30,516 nt of DNA from Prevotellaceae bacterium UBA6858 (GTDB lineage: Bacteria; Bacteroidota; Bacteroidia; Bacteroidales; Bacteroidaceae). The notes beneath the pieces were generated by a model that was not told where the DNA came from, searched no databases, and saw only the letters and a program-made list of their open reading frames with translations. Below, one piece after another: positions 16,975 to 24,113 of the stretch; position 1 is the first letter of the stretch; each line of letters starts with the position of its first letter. Both the position numbers and the translations under genes were made by a program. The stretch covers positions 1 to 30,516 of the forward strand of contig DKDC01000026.1 in the NCBI GenBank assembly GCA_002451695.1, read 5' to 3'.

Positions 16975-18045
16975 TTATATAAGGTTAAGTTGCAGTTCCA
17001 AACCGTTGAGGAAATCCACATAAAACTCTATCGCGTCCTCTATCTCTGAAATTTTTATGTATTCATCGGCTGTATGGGAGCGCGATGACTCTCCCGGACC
17101 GATTTTAATTGTCGGGAAAGAAAGCAGTGCCTGATTGCTGAGCGTGGGTGAGCCAAAAGGTTTCCGTCCCATTTCAACTGCGCGGCGCACAAGCGGATGC
17201 GAAGCCGGAATGTTCGATGAATTCAGACGGAAAGAGCGCGCTTTTGCCTCGCTTCCCACTGCGGAACTTATTATATCGAACAGCTCGCGGTTGGAATACA
17301 ACTCGTTTGAACGCACATCGGCTGTGAAGGAACATTCGGCGGGAACAACATTGTGTTGTGTGCCGGAATTTATAATTGTAACCGTGGCGCGGGTGTCGCC
17401 CAAGTGCTCGGAATGCCGATGAAAGCGGATATTTTTTATGGTTTCTACATCTTCAAGTGCCTTGTATATAGCATTCACGCCCTCGTTCCGTGCGGCGTGT
17501 CCGGCTTTGCCATGGGCGGTGAAATCAATCACCATAAGTCCCTTTTCCGCCACAGCGGGCTGCAAGCCCGTGGGTTCGCCAATTATTCCCGCGTCGATGT
17601 GAGGAAAACTTTCCAAAGCCAGTTCTATGCCGCCTTTGCCGGAAACCTCCTCCTCGCACGAGGCGGAGAAAACAAGGTTGTAGCCGCGCTCCCTGCTGCA
17701 CATTCCGATATACGCCTCCAAAAGCGATACAAGGCTGCCGCCGTCATCGTTAGCCCCCAAGCCATAGAGTTTGCCGTCCTCCACAACCGGGGTGAAAGGG
17801 TCATGACTCCAGCCTTTCGCCACCCTCACCGTATCGATGTGCGCGTCGAGAAGCAGGGTGGGCTTGCCGTCCGAATAGTCGCGGCATACGGAAAACACGT
17901 TGTTTCCCACGCGCTGCATTTTCAGGGTCTTTCTCCCGATGAAATCGGCAATTTTGCCGGCAGCGGCAGTCTCCTCGCGGCTGAATGAGGGTATGGCTAT
18001 CAGTTCTTTCAGAAGCTCTACGGCCTCTCGGGTTGCGGTGTTCAT
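16975..18045 (-). CDS. M20 family metallohydrolase (ArgE/DapE type; likely acylornithine deacylase)
   Basis: A zinc-dependent deacylase of 356 residues. The metal and catalytic residues are in place: H69 and D71 in DAHIDTV, D100 in GANDDGG, the E131-E132 pair in CEEEVSGKGG, EPTG after it, and H324 in SRSHTADEY. The dimerisation insert begins near KGLMVIDFTAHGKAGHAA. Proteins of this length and GPGESSRSHTADEY ending serve Bacteroidota as N-acetyl- or N-succinyl-ornithine deacylases of arginine synthesis, which suits argB elsewhere in the window; DapE or a dipeptidase role cannot be excluded. A strong promoter lies at complement 18067-18096, with a leader of only about 15 bases. It heads a two-gene transcript with the interrupted gene. 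Confidence 0.85.
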   Translation of the reverse strand: MNTATREAVELLKELIAIPSFSREETAAAGKIADFIGRKTLKMQRVGNNVFSVCRDYSDGKPTLLLDAHIDTVRVAKGWSHDPFTPVVEDGKLYGLGANDDGGSLVSLLEAYIGMCSRERGYNLVFSASCEEEVSGKGGIELALESFPHIDAGIIGEPTGLQPAVAEKGLMVIDFTAHGKAGHAARNEGVNAIYKALEDVETIKNIRFHRHSEHLGDTRATVTIINSGTQHNVVPAECSFTADVRSNELYSNRELFDIISSAVGSEAKARSFRLNSSNIPASHPLVRRAVEMGRKPFGSPTLSNQALLSFPTIKIGPGESSRSHTADEYIKISEIEDAIEFYVDFLNGLELQLNLI

Positions 18046-18066
18046 TTTATTTGCTTTGGATTACCG

Positions 18067-18096
18067 CAAATTTACGAATTTCCGTTCAATGGCAAA
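18067..18096 (-). promoter_or_regulatory. Promoter of the M20 hydrolase operon
   Basis: On the minus strand TTTG (complement 18093-18096), 18 bases, then TAAATTTG (complement 18067-18074): a good Bacteroidota -33/-7 pair. It lies 22 bases above the ATG at 18045. The stretch 18097-18261 above it contains nothing I can name. Confidence 0.75.
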
Positions 18097-18261
18097 GCGG
18101 ACACCTGACAGTAAAACATTCAATATGGAATAGGGGGGATCGCAGGTTTGTCCAAGCGGTCAAAGCTGAGGAAATTTATGTTGGCGCTGTGTGTTCGGGG
18201 AAACCGCAAAACTTTGCTAGCGTATTGATTTGCAGAGTGATGCGCCGATTTTGAAGCGAAA

Positions 18262-18385
18262 ATGTAAGTTTTTGTTTTCCAGATGTTTGCAATCAGCGAA
18301 AAAAGGTCTGATGTAGTCCGAATTATATCAGACATAATTTTTCCTGCATAGGACGTAGTTTTTCCTGTGTCCCATGTAGTTTCCG
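18262..18385 (-). repeat. Intergenic repeat copy 5
   Basis: Reverse copy without the GC palindrome, lying between two divergently transcribed genes. Minus-strand order: unit a 18359-18379 (core CTACATGGGACACAG), unit b 18338-18358 (core CTACGTCCTATGCAG), unit c 18317-18337 (core TTATGTCTGATATAA), unit d with T-tract 18296-18316, tail CTGGAAAACAAAAACTTAC. Because no gene ends here, a pure terminator role is not the full explanation of the family. It accounts for about a quarter of the 473-base gap 18046-18518. Confidence 0.85.
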
Positions 18386-18491
18386 GATTTCCGCGCCATG
18401 ATTGCAAAGGCTTCGTTATATCCCGTATGACATTTGGCGTTCCGTCATACAAATCAAGGGCAAAAACAGGGGATAAACGCGCTTTATTTCG

Positions 18492-18499
18492 TATATTTG
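18492..18499 (+). promoter_or_regulatory. -7 promoter box of the methyltransferase-ftsX operon
   Basis: TATATTTG lies 19 bases before the ATG at 18519. No TTTG is seen at the -33 distance. It is the only promoter-like signal before the seven-gene run to folK. Confidence 0.5.
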
Positions 18500-18518
18500 C
18501 ACGAAATTTGAGCTTATT

Positions 18519-19418
18519 ATGGACCGACAGTATTTATCACGGTGTCCGGCGTGCGGTTCGGAGAACGTGGCTAGGAAGTTTACGGCTGTGGACTACACCG
18601 CCACAGGCGAGACTTTTGACGTTTTCGAATGCGCCGCGTGCGGAATGCGTTTCACCCAAAACGCCCCCATTGAGCAGAATGCGGGAAAGTACTACCACTC
18701 ACCCGACTACATATCCCATTCCGACACCCGCAGGGGCATTGTCAACCGCATATACCACCATGTGCGCAGCGTCATGTTGCACCGCAAGGCAAAGCTCGTG
18801 GCAGAGGCTTTGGGCAGGTCGGAGGGCAAACTGCTGGACATAGGCGCGGGAACAGGCTATTTTGCCAACGAAATGAAAAGGAGCGGGTTCTATGTGAACG
18901 CCGTGGAGATAGACCCGGGGGCGAGGAAGTTCGCCTCGGAGCATTTCGGCATAACCGAAGAGGACATCACCGCCCTCGACAAGTTCCCCGACGGGAATTT
19001 CGACGCAATAACCATGTGGCACGTAATGGAGCACGTTTACCGCCTGTCGGAGGAGTGGCAGAAACTCCACCGGTTGCTCAAGGATGAAGGGCGTCTGATT
19101 GTTGCCGTGCCAAACTGCGCAAGCGCGGACGCGGAACATTACAGGGAAATGTGGGCTGCGTACGATGTGCCGCGCCACCTGTGGCATTTCACCCCCCACA
19201 CGATGCGCCTCGTGGCGCAACAGCACGGCTTCAAGCTCATAGCCACCCATCCCATGCCCTTTGACGGTTTCTACATCTCCATGCTCTCCGAAAAGAACAA
19301 GGGGGCGGCGTTCCCGTTTGCAAGGGGGCTGTGGCAGGGGTTCAGAGCCTGGTCGAAAGCCTCGTGCAACAAGGATAGAAGCAGTTCGGTGATATTCATT
19401 TTTGAAAAACTCTCATAA
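18519..19418 (+). CDS. SAM-dependent class I methyltransferase with N-terminal zinc ribbon
   Basis: A 299-residue protein. Residues 9-41 form a Cys4 ribbon (C9, C12, C38, C41), followed by a class I methyltransferase core: motif I LLDIGAGTGYFANEM with the glycine-rich SAM loop, the acidic end of strand 2 in VNAVEIDPGA, DAITMWHVMEHV (motif IV/V region) and GRLIVAVPNCAS. This architecture is common beside cell-division or envelope genes in Bacteroidales, but the substrate is unknown. FtsX starts 18 bases after its stop, so the two are probably co-transcribed. Confidence 0.88.
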   Translation: MDRQYLSRCPACGSENVARKFTAVDYTATGETFDVFECAACGMRFTQNAPIEQNAGKYYHSPDYISHSDTRRGIVNRIYHHVRSVMLHRKAKLVAEALGRSEGKLLDIGAGTGYFANEMKRSGFYVNAVEIDPGARKFASEHFGITEEDITALDKFPDGNFDAITMWHVMEHVYRLSEEWQKLHRLLKDEGRLIVAVPNCASADAEHYREMWAAYDVPRHLWHFTPHTMRLVAQQHGFKLIATHPMPFDGFYISMLSEKNKGAAFPFARGLWQGFRAWSKASCNKDRSSSVIFIFEKLS

Positions 19419-19436
19419 AGCATAATATTCCGCACC

Positions 19437-20312
19437 ATGGGAAAGAAGCATAAATCACGCAGCAATCTGAGGCTGAACGTAGCCACCTCGTGCATAAGCA
19501 CCACGCTTGTGCTTGTGCTGATAGGCATTGTGGTGTTTTTTGTGAGCGTGGCGGCGAATTTCAGCCTACACCTGCGCGAGAACTTCACCGTTACGTTGAT
19601 GCTCGACGACGACATATCAAACATCGAGGCATACAACCTGCAAACCCGCCTGCGCTCCATGCCATGCGCCGCCCACGTGGCGTACATTTCAAAGGAAAAG
19701 GCACAGAAAACGCAGCGCGAAGCCCTTGGCTGCGACCCGGCGGAGTTCAACGGCACAAACCCCATGCCGGCTGCTTTCGAAGTGAGGCTCAAGGCGGAGT
19801 ATGCCAACGGCGACAGCCTTTCGAAGGTGATGCCGGCACTTAAGGCGGAGCACTATGTGATAGACGTTGACTACCCCGACAAGCTCATGGACAGCATAAA
19901 CGAAAACATACGCAACGTGAGCACCGTGCTGCTTGTTGTGGCGGTGCTGCTGATGTTCGTGTCGTTCGTGCTTATAAACAACACTATGCGGCTCAGCGTG
20001 TATTCGCGCCGCTTTGAAATCCGCACAATGCAGCTTGTGGGGGCGCGCTCCTCGTTCATACGCCGTCCGTTCATGCGGAGGGCGTTCTGGGTGGGATTTA
20101 TAGCCGCCGCGCTGGCCTGTGCGCTGCTCGCCGCAGGGATAAAGGCTCTTTTAGAGTTCGACCCGTCGCTTCGGGAAGATGTTGACTGGCAGGTGTGGGC
20201 CATGACATTAGGAAGCGTCATGGGATGCGGAATAGTGCTCATTCTGCTTTGCGCATACGTCTCGGTGAACAAATACCTGCGTATGCGTGCCGGCGACCTG
20301 TACCGCTGTTGA
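19437..20312 (+). CDS. ftsX: Cell division protein FtsX
   Basis: FtsX is the membrane subunit of the FtsEX complex that activates periplasmic peptidoglycan hydrolases during division. The 291-residue protein shows the standard layout: one membrane segment near 20-42, a periplasmic domain of about 110 residues with VAYISKEKA and related strands, and three further segments near 160-182, 213-240 and 250-278. Residues between the second and third segments (NNTMRLSVYSRRFEIRTMQLVGA) match the cytoplasmic coupling loop. The ATPase FtsE is not in this window, as is usual in this phylum. DUF3098 follows 26 bases later. Confidence 0.94.
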   Translation: MGKKHKSRSNLRLNVATSCISTTLVLVLIGIVVFFVSVAANFSLHLRENFTVTLMLDDDISNIEAYNLQTRLRSMPCAAHVAYISKEKAQKTQREALGCDPAEFNGTNPMPAAFEVRLKAEYANGDSLSKVMPALKAEHYVIDVDYPDKLMDSINENIRNVSTVLLVVAVLLMFVSFVLINNTMRLSVYSRRFEIRTMQLVGARSSFIRRPFMRRAFWVGFIAAALACALLAAGIKALLEFDPSLREDVDWQVWAMTLGSVMGCGIVLILLCAYVSVNKYLRMRAGDLYRC

Positions 20313-20338
20313 ACCAAACTAAGAAAACTGTAACCAAA

Positions 20339-20599
20339 ATGGATAAAAACAAACTCGCGTTCACGCGCAAAAACTTCATCCTGCTTGCCATCGGAATGGC
20401 AATCGTAATAATCGGCTTCATACTCATGGCCGGCGGAGGCTCGACGGAAAGCCGTTTCAATCCCGAGATATTCGACGCACGCCGCATCAAGCTGGCCCCG
20501 GCAATGTGCTTCGTGGGCTTCGTTGTGATGGTAATGGCAATTCTCTATCCGTCGAAAACGAAAAACGGCGGGGATGGCGAAACCCCGGAAGCCAAGTAA
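20339..20599 (+). CDS. DUF3098 small membrane protein
   Basis: An 86-residue protein with two hydrophobic segments (about 12-31 and 53-72), with a short linker GGGSTESRFNPEIFDARRIKLAP between. This matches DUF3098, a Bacteroidota-specific family nearly always placed between ftsX and uppP; its function is unknown. The frame is open upstream, but the ATG at 20339 is preferred because earlier codons overlap the end of ftsX and read as shadow sequence. Its conserved position suggests an envelope or division role, which is inference. Confidence 0.88.
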   Translation: MDKNKLAFTRKNFILLAIGMAIVIIGFILMAGGGSTESRFNPEIFDARRIKLAPAMCFVGFVVMVMAILYPSKTKNGGDGETPEAK

Positions 20600-20605
20600 G
20601 CGGCC

Positions 20606-21403
20606 ATGGATTGGTTTCAGGCCTTATGGCTCGGCATCCTGCAAGGATTTACCGAGTACCTGCCCGTGAGCAGCAGCGGACACCTTGCGATAGCGTCCCG
20701 CCTGTTCGGGGTTAATGCGGACGACAACCTCACATTCACCGTTGCCGTTCACGTAGCAACCGTTCTGAGTACGCTTGTGATACTCTGGAAGGAAATTGCG
20801 TGGATTTTCAAGGGACTTTTCAAACTTGAGTGGAACGACGAAACGCGCTACACGCTGAACATAATAGTCTCCATGATACCTGTGGGCATTGTGGGGGTGT
20901 TTTTCAAGGACTATGTTGAGGGCGTGTTCGGTTCGGGGCTCGCCATAGTGGGTGCAATGCTGCTCGTAACCGCGCTCCTGCTCACGTTCTCCTATTACGC
21001 CAAGCCGCGACTGAAAAAGGACATCAGCATAAAGGACGCCTTTATAATAGGAATAGCGCAGGCCTGCGCCGTGATGCCCGGACTTTCGCGCTCCGGCTCT
21101 ACAATAGCCACGGGACTGCTTCTCGGCAACGACAAGTCAAAGCTCGCGCAGTTCTCGTTCATTATGGTAATTCCGCCAATCCTCGGCGAGGCGCTTCTTG
21201 ACGTAATAAAAGGAATGAGGCACGGCGCGGAGGCCGCCGTCGGCGACATATCGCTTGGCGCGCTTGCCGTGGGTTTCCTCGCGGCGTTCGTAACAGGTTG
21301 CGTAGCCTGCAAGTGGATGGTGAACCTTGTCAAGAAAGGCAAGCTTATCTACTTTGCCGTTTACTGTGCGGTTGCCGGAATACTCACGATAGTCCTTTCA
21401 TAA
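20606..21403 (+). CDS. uppP: Undecaprenyl-diphosphatase (UppP/BacA)
   Basis: UppP removes one phosphate from undecaprenyl diphosphate so that the lipid carrier can be reused for peptidoglycan and surface glycans. The 265-residue polytopic protein has both signature blocks: GFTEYLPVSSSGH at 14-26, with the catalytic E17 and H26, and PGLSRSGSTI near 161-170. About seven or eight membrane segments are visible. It begins six bases after DUF3098 and ends shortly before truB. Confidence 0.97.
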   Translation: MDWFQALWLGILQGFTEYLPVSSSGHLAIASRLFGVNADDNLTFTVAVHVATVLSTLVILWKEIAWIFKGLFKLEWNDETRYTLNIIVSMIPVGIVGVFFKDYVEGVFGSGLAIVGAMLLVTALLLTFSYYAKPRLKKDISIKDAFIIGIAQACAVMPGLSRSGSTIATGLLLGNDKSKLAQFSFIMVIPPILGEALLDVIKGMRHGAEAAVGDISLGALAVGFLAAFVTGCVACKWMVNLVKKGKLIYFAVYCAVAGILTIVLS

Positions 21404-21415
21404 ACCGTGCGGACG

Positions 21416-22165
21416 ATGAACTTTTTTGATGGGGAAATACTCGCGTTCGACAAGCCTTACGGCGCAACGTCATTCAAGGTGGTTTACACCGTGAGGAACA
21501 CCCTCACCGCACGGATGGACGGAAGGAAAATCAAGGTGGGACACGCCGGCACCCTCGACCCTCTCGCCACGGGCTTGCTGCTTATATGCACAGGCCGCGC
21601 CACGAAGAAAATCGAGGAACTGCAAATGCTCGACAAGGAGTATGAGGCGACGCTCCGCCTTGGTGCGACCACGGCGAGCTTTGATATGGAGCATCCCGAA
21701 AACGCCACATTCCCCACCGCGCACATAACGCGCAGCATGGTGGAGGAGACGCTGCGCAAGTTCGAGGGCGACATACTCCAGACCCCGCCGGTGTTTTCCG
21801 CGTGCAAGGTTGACGGCAAGCACGCCTACCATCTGGCACGCAAGGGCAGGGAGGTACAGCTCAAGGCAAAGCCCATACGCATATACGGCATAGAGCTTCT
21901 GGACTTTTCCATGCCCGAAATGAAAATCCGCGTTCACTGCGGCAAAGGCACATACATCCGCGCCCTTGCACGCGACATAGGTGAGGCCTTGGGAAGCGGC
22001 GCATACCTAACCGCCCTGCGCCGCACGCGTGTGGGGCAGTATATTGCCGACCAAAGCCTGAAACCGGAGGACTTCGCGCAGTGGCTCGAGGGCATAGACG
22101 TGGAAATACCCGACATAACAGGGGGAACTTCAAACAAAAAGCAAAACAATAATACAGCAATATGA
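21416..22165 (+). CDS. truB: tRNA pseudouridine55 synthase
   Basis: TruB isomerises uridine 55 in the T-loop of tRNAs. The 249-residue protein has the catalytic aspartate D48 in KVGHAGTLDPLATG, with DKPYGATSF before it and the KGTYIRALARDIGE block near residue 180. The C-terminus is short and lacks a full PUA domain. I take the ATG at 21416; a GTG at 21407 in frame would add three residues. The stop overlaps the queA start by four bases. Confidence 0.96.
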   Translation: MNFFDGEILAFDKPYGATSFKVVYTVRNTLTARMDGRKIKVGHAGTLDPLATGLLLICTGRATKKIEELQMLDKEYEATLRLGATTASFDMEHPENATFPTAHITRSMVEETLRKFEGDILQTPPVFSACKVDGKHAYHLARKGREVQLKAKPIRIYGIELLDFSMPEMKIRVHCGKGTYIRALARDIGEALGSGAYLTALRRTRVGQYIADQSLKPEDFAQWLEGIDVEIPDITGGTSNKKQNNNTAI

Positions 22166-23214
22166 AATTATCTCAATTCAAGTTCAAACTGCCAGACGAC
22201 AAAATAGCGCTCTATCCGCCCCACCACCGCGACGAGTCGCGCATGATGGTGCTGCACCGCAAGACCGGTGAGATAGAGCACAAGATGTTCAAGGAGATAA
22301 TAAACTATTTCGACGAGCACGACGTGTTTGTGTTCAACGACACCAAGGTGTTCCCCGCCCGCCTTTACGGGCTGAAGGAGAAGACCGGCGCGAAAATCGA
22401 GGTGTTCCTGCTCCGTGAGCTGAACCCCGAACTCCGCCTGTGGGACGTGCTTGTTGACCCGGCGCGCAAGATACGCATAGGCAACAAGCTCTTCTTTGGC
22501 GAGGACGGAAGCATAATGGCTGAGGTCATAGACAACACCACGAGCCGCGGACGCACGCTGCGCTTTCTCTACGACGGGCCGCACGACGAGTTCAAACGCC
22601 AGCTCTACGCCCTCGGTGAGGCTCCTGTGCCAAAGTTCATAAGGCGCGATGTTGAGCCTGAGGATTTGGAACGTTTCCAGACTATCTTCGCCAAAAACGA
22701 GGGCGCGGTAACAGCCCCCGCAAGCGGTCTGCACTTCTCGCGTGAGCTTATGAAGAGAATGGAGATTAAGGGCATAGAGTTCGCGTTCCTCACGATGCAC
22801 TGCGGTCTTGGCACATTCCGCTCAACCGACGTTGAGGACCTCACCAAGCACAAGATGGACTCCGAGCAAATGGCTGTGGAGAAGGAATGCTGCGATGTGG
22901 TGAACAACGCCATCGACCACGGACACAAGATAATCGCTGTGGGGACAACTGTGCAGCGCGCGCTCGAAACCGCCGTGGGGGCGGACAACCACCTGAAGCA
23001 ATACGAGGGCTGGACAAACAAGTTCATCTTCCCGCCATACGACTTCCACATCGCCAACGCCATGATCGCCAACTTCCAGCTGCCTTTCAGCACGCTGCTC
23101 ATGCTCACGGCGGCATACGGCGGCTACGACAACGTGATGAACGCCTACAAGGTGGCATTGAAGGACGACTACAAATTCGGCCCATACGGCGACGCTATGC
23201 TTATAACAGACTGA
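22162..23214 (+). CDS. queA: S-adenosylmethionine:tRNA ribosyltransferase-isomerase
   Basis: QueA transfers the ribosyl part of SAM to 7-aminomethyl-deazaguanine in tRNA, giving epoxyqueuosine. The 350-residue protein carries the family's strongly conserved segments: LPDDKIALYPPHHRDESRMM near the N-terminus, FNDTKVFPARLYG, GAVTAPASGLHFS, MHCGLGTFRSTDVEDLTKHKMDSE split across the centre, and AVGTTVQRALE. It overlaps truB by four bases and folK by one, so it is a tightly coupled gene in the run. It uses SAM made by metK at 26584. Confidence 0.97.
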   Translation: MKLSQFKFKLPDDKIALYPPHHRDESRMMVLHRKTGEIEHKMFKEIINYFDEHDVFVFNDTKVFPARLYGLKEKTGAKIEVFLLRELNPELRLWDVLVDPARKIRIGNKLFFGEDGSIMAEVIDNTTSRGRTLRFLYDGPHDEFKRQLYALGEAPVPKFIRRDVEPEDLERFQTIFAKNEGAVTAPASGLHFSRELMKRMEIKGIEFAFLTMHCGLGTFRSTDVEDLTKHKMDSEQMAVEKECCDVVNNAIDHGHKIIAVGTTVQRALETAVGADNHLKQYEGWTNKFIFPPYDFHIANAMIANFQLPFSTLLMLTAAYGGYDNVMNAYKVALKDDYKFGPYGDAMLITD

Positions 23215-23693
23215 TGAACCACACCGTATTCCTTGCTTTCGGCTCGAATCTGGGAAACAGGCGGGAAAACATAGAGCGGGCTTTGGAACTCCTTAGGCAG
23301 GAGGGTCTGAAGCCCGTTTCGGTTTCGCAGCCAGTAGCCACCGCGCCCGAAGGCTTCGCGTCGGCAAACGAGTTCCTCAACTCGGCTGCCAAGTTCACCA
23401 CAGCCCTTTCCCCGCACGAGGCGCTTGAGGTTACGCAGCGCACGGAGCGCATTCTCGGCAGGACGCAGAAGTCAGAGGGCGGCATTTACCACGACCGCAC
23501 GATTGACATTGACATACTGTTTTATGACGACATTGTTCTGAACACGCCCGAACTCTCCATTCCCCACCCGCGAATGGCGGAAAGGATGTTTGTGCTGAGC
23601 CCCATGAACGAGATAGCCCCCGCTTTGCGCCATCCCGCAAACGGCAAAACTATACACGAGCTTTATATGGAGGCAAAACAGGGTAAGCGGTAG
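23214..23693 (+). CDS. folK: 2-amino-4-hydroxy-6-hydroxymethyldihydropteridine pyrophosphokinase
   Basis: HPPK transfers pyrophosphate from ATP to the pterin in folate synthesis. The 159-residue protein has the family opening FLAFGSNLGNR, the AP-EGFASANEFLN region, and the metal-binding and signature block HDRTIDIDILFYDD followed by IPHPRMAERMFVLSPMNEIAP. The true ATG overlaps the queA stop by one base (TGATG); longer frames upstream are shadows of queA. Repeat copy 6 starts only a few bases beyond the stop. Confidence 0.96.
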   Translation: MNHTVFLAFGSNLGNRRENIERALELLRQEGLKPVSVSQPVATAPEGFASANEFLNSAAKFTTALSPHEALEVTQRTERILGRTQKSEGGIYHDRTIDIDILFYDDIVLNTPELSIPHPRMAERMFVLSPMNEIAPALRHPANGKTIHELYMEAKQGKR

Positions 23694-23700
23694 CATTTGC

Positions 23701-23886
23701 GGCGTATGCAATACGCCTGCAAATCTCGTAAAACAAAAAATAGCGGCTCTTCCCCAAACACCCCGAAAACTACGTGGGACATGGGAAAAACTACATAGGA
23801 CGCAGGATAAATTATATCAGACATAATCCAAACTACATCAGACCTTTTTTCACCGCTTGCAATCCCTTGAAAAACAAAAACTTGCA
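23701..23886 (+). repeat. Intergenic repeat copy 6 (unit c inverted)
   Basis: Forward copy with a shortened GC palindrome (GGCGTAT-GC-AATACGCC, 23701-23717), a diverged linker, CACCCCGAAAA, unit a 23770-23790 (core CTACGTGGGACATGG), unit b 23791-23811 (core CTACATAGGACGCAG), unit c 23812-23832 and unit d 23833-23853 with T6, then tail CTTGAAAAACAAAAACTTG. Unit c reads TTATATCAGACATAA, the exact reverse complement of the unit c core in copies 2, 3 and 5. As a result the stem with ATCAGAC of unit d cannot form here. It lies in the 420-base gap between folK and the fasciclin gene. Confidence 0.85.
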
Positions 23887-23965
23887 AAATCCTCACACTT
23901 AAAGACAAGCGTTTGCGAATCAATATGTTATGAAAAGCCGTGTGCTTTTTGTATAATTCAGAACT

Positions 23966-24027
23966 AAAAACAATCCGCCCCGCAATATCGGCAAGGCAGC
24001 CGGCACTGCGGGGCAGTTTGTTTTGTT
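23966..24027. terminator. Bidirectional terminator between folK and the fasciclin gene
   Basis: GCCCCGCA (23977-23984) pairs with TGCGGGGC (24007-24014), and inside it CGGC (23989-23992) pairs with GCCG (23999-24002). GTTTGTTTTGTT follows on the plus strand and GTTTTTAG on the minus strand, so it can serve folK and the fasciclin gene from both sides. The bases 24028-24113 show nothing further. Confidence 0.75.
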
Positions 24028-24113
24028 ATTGCGGGCGGGAGGGCTGTGCCGCTTGCAGCTCACGCAGTTTGAGGCGTTTGCATCCCCGCGCCCTGGCAAA
24101 GGCGTGTGCGGAG

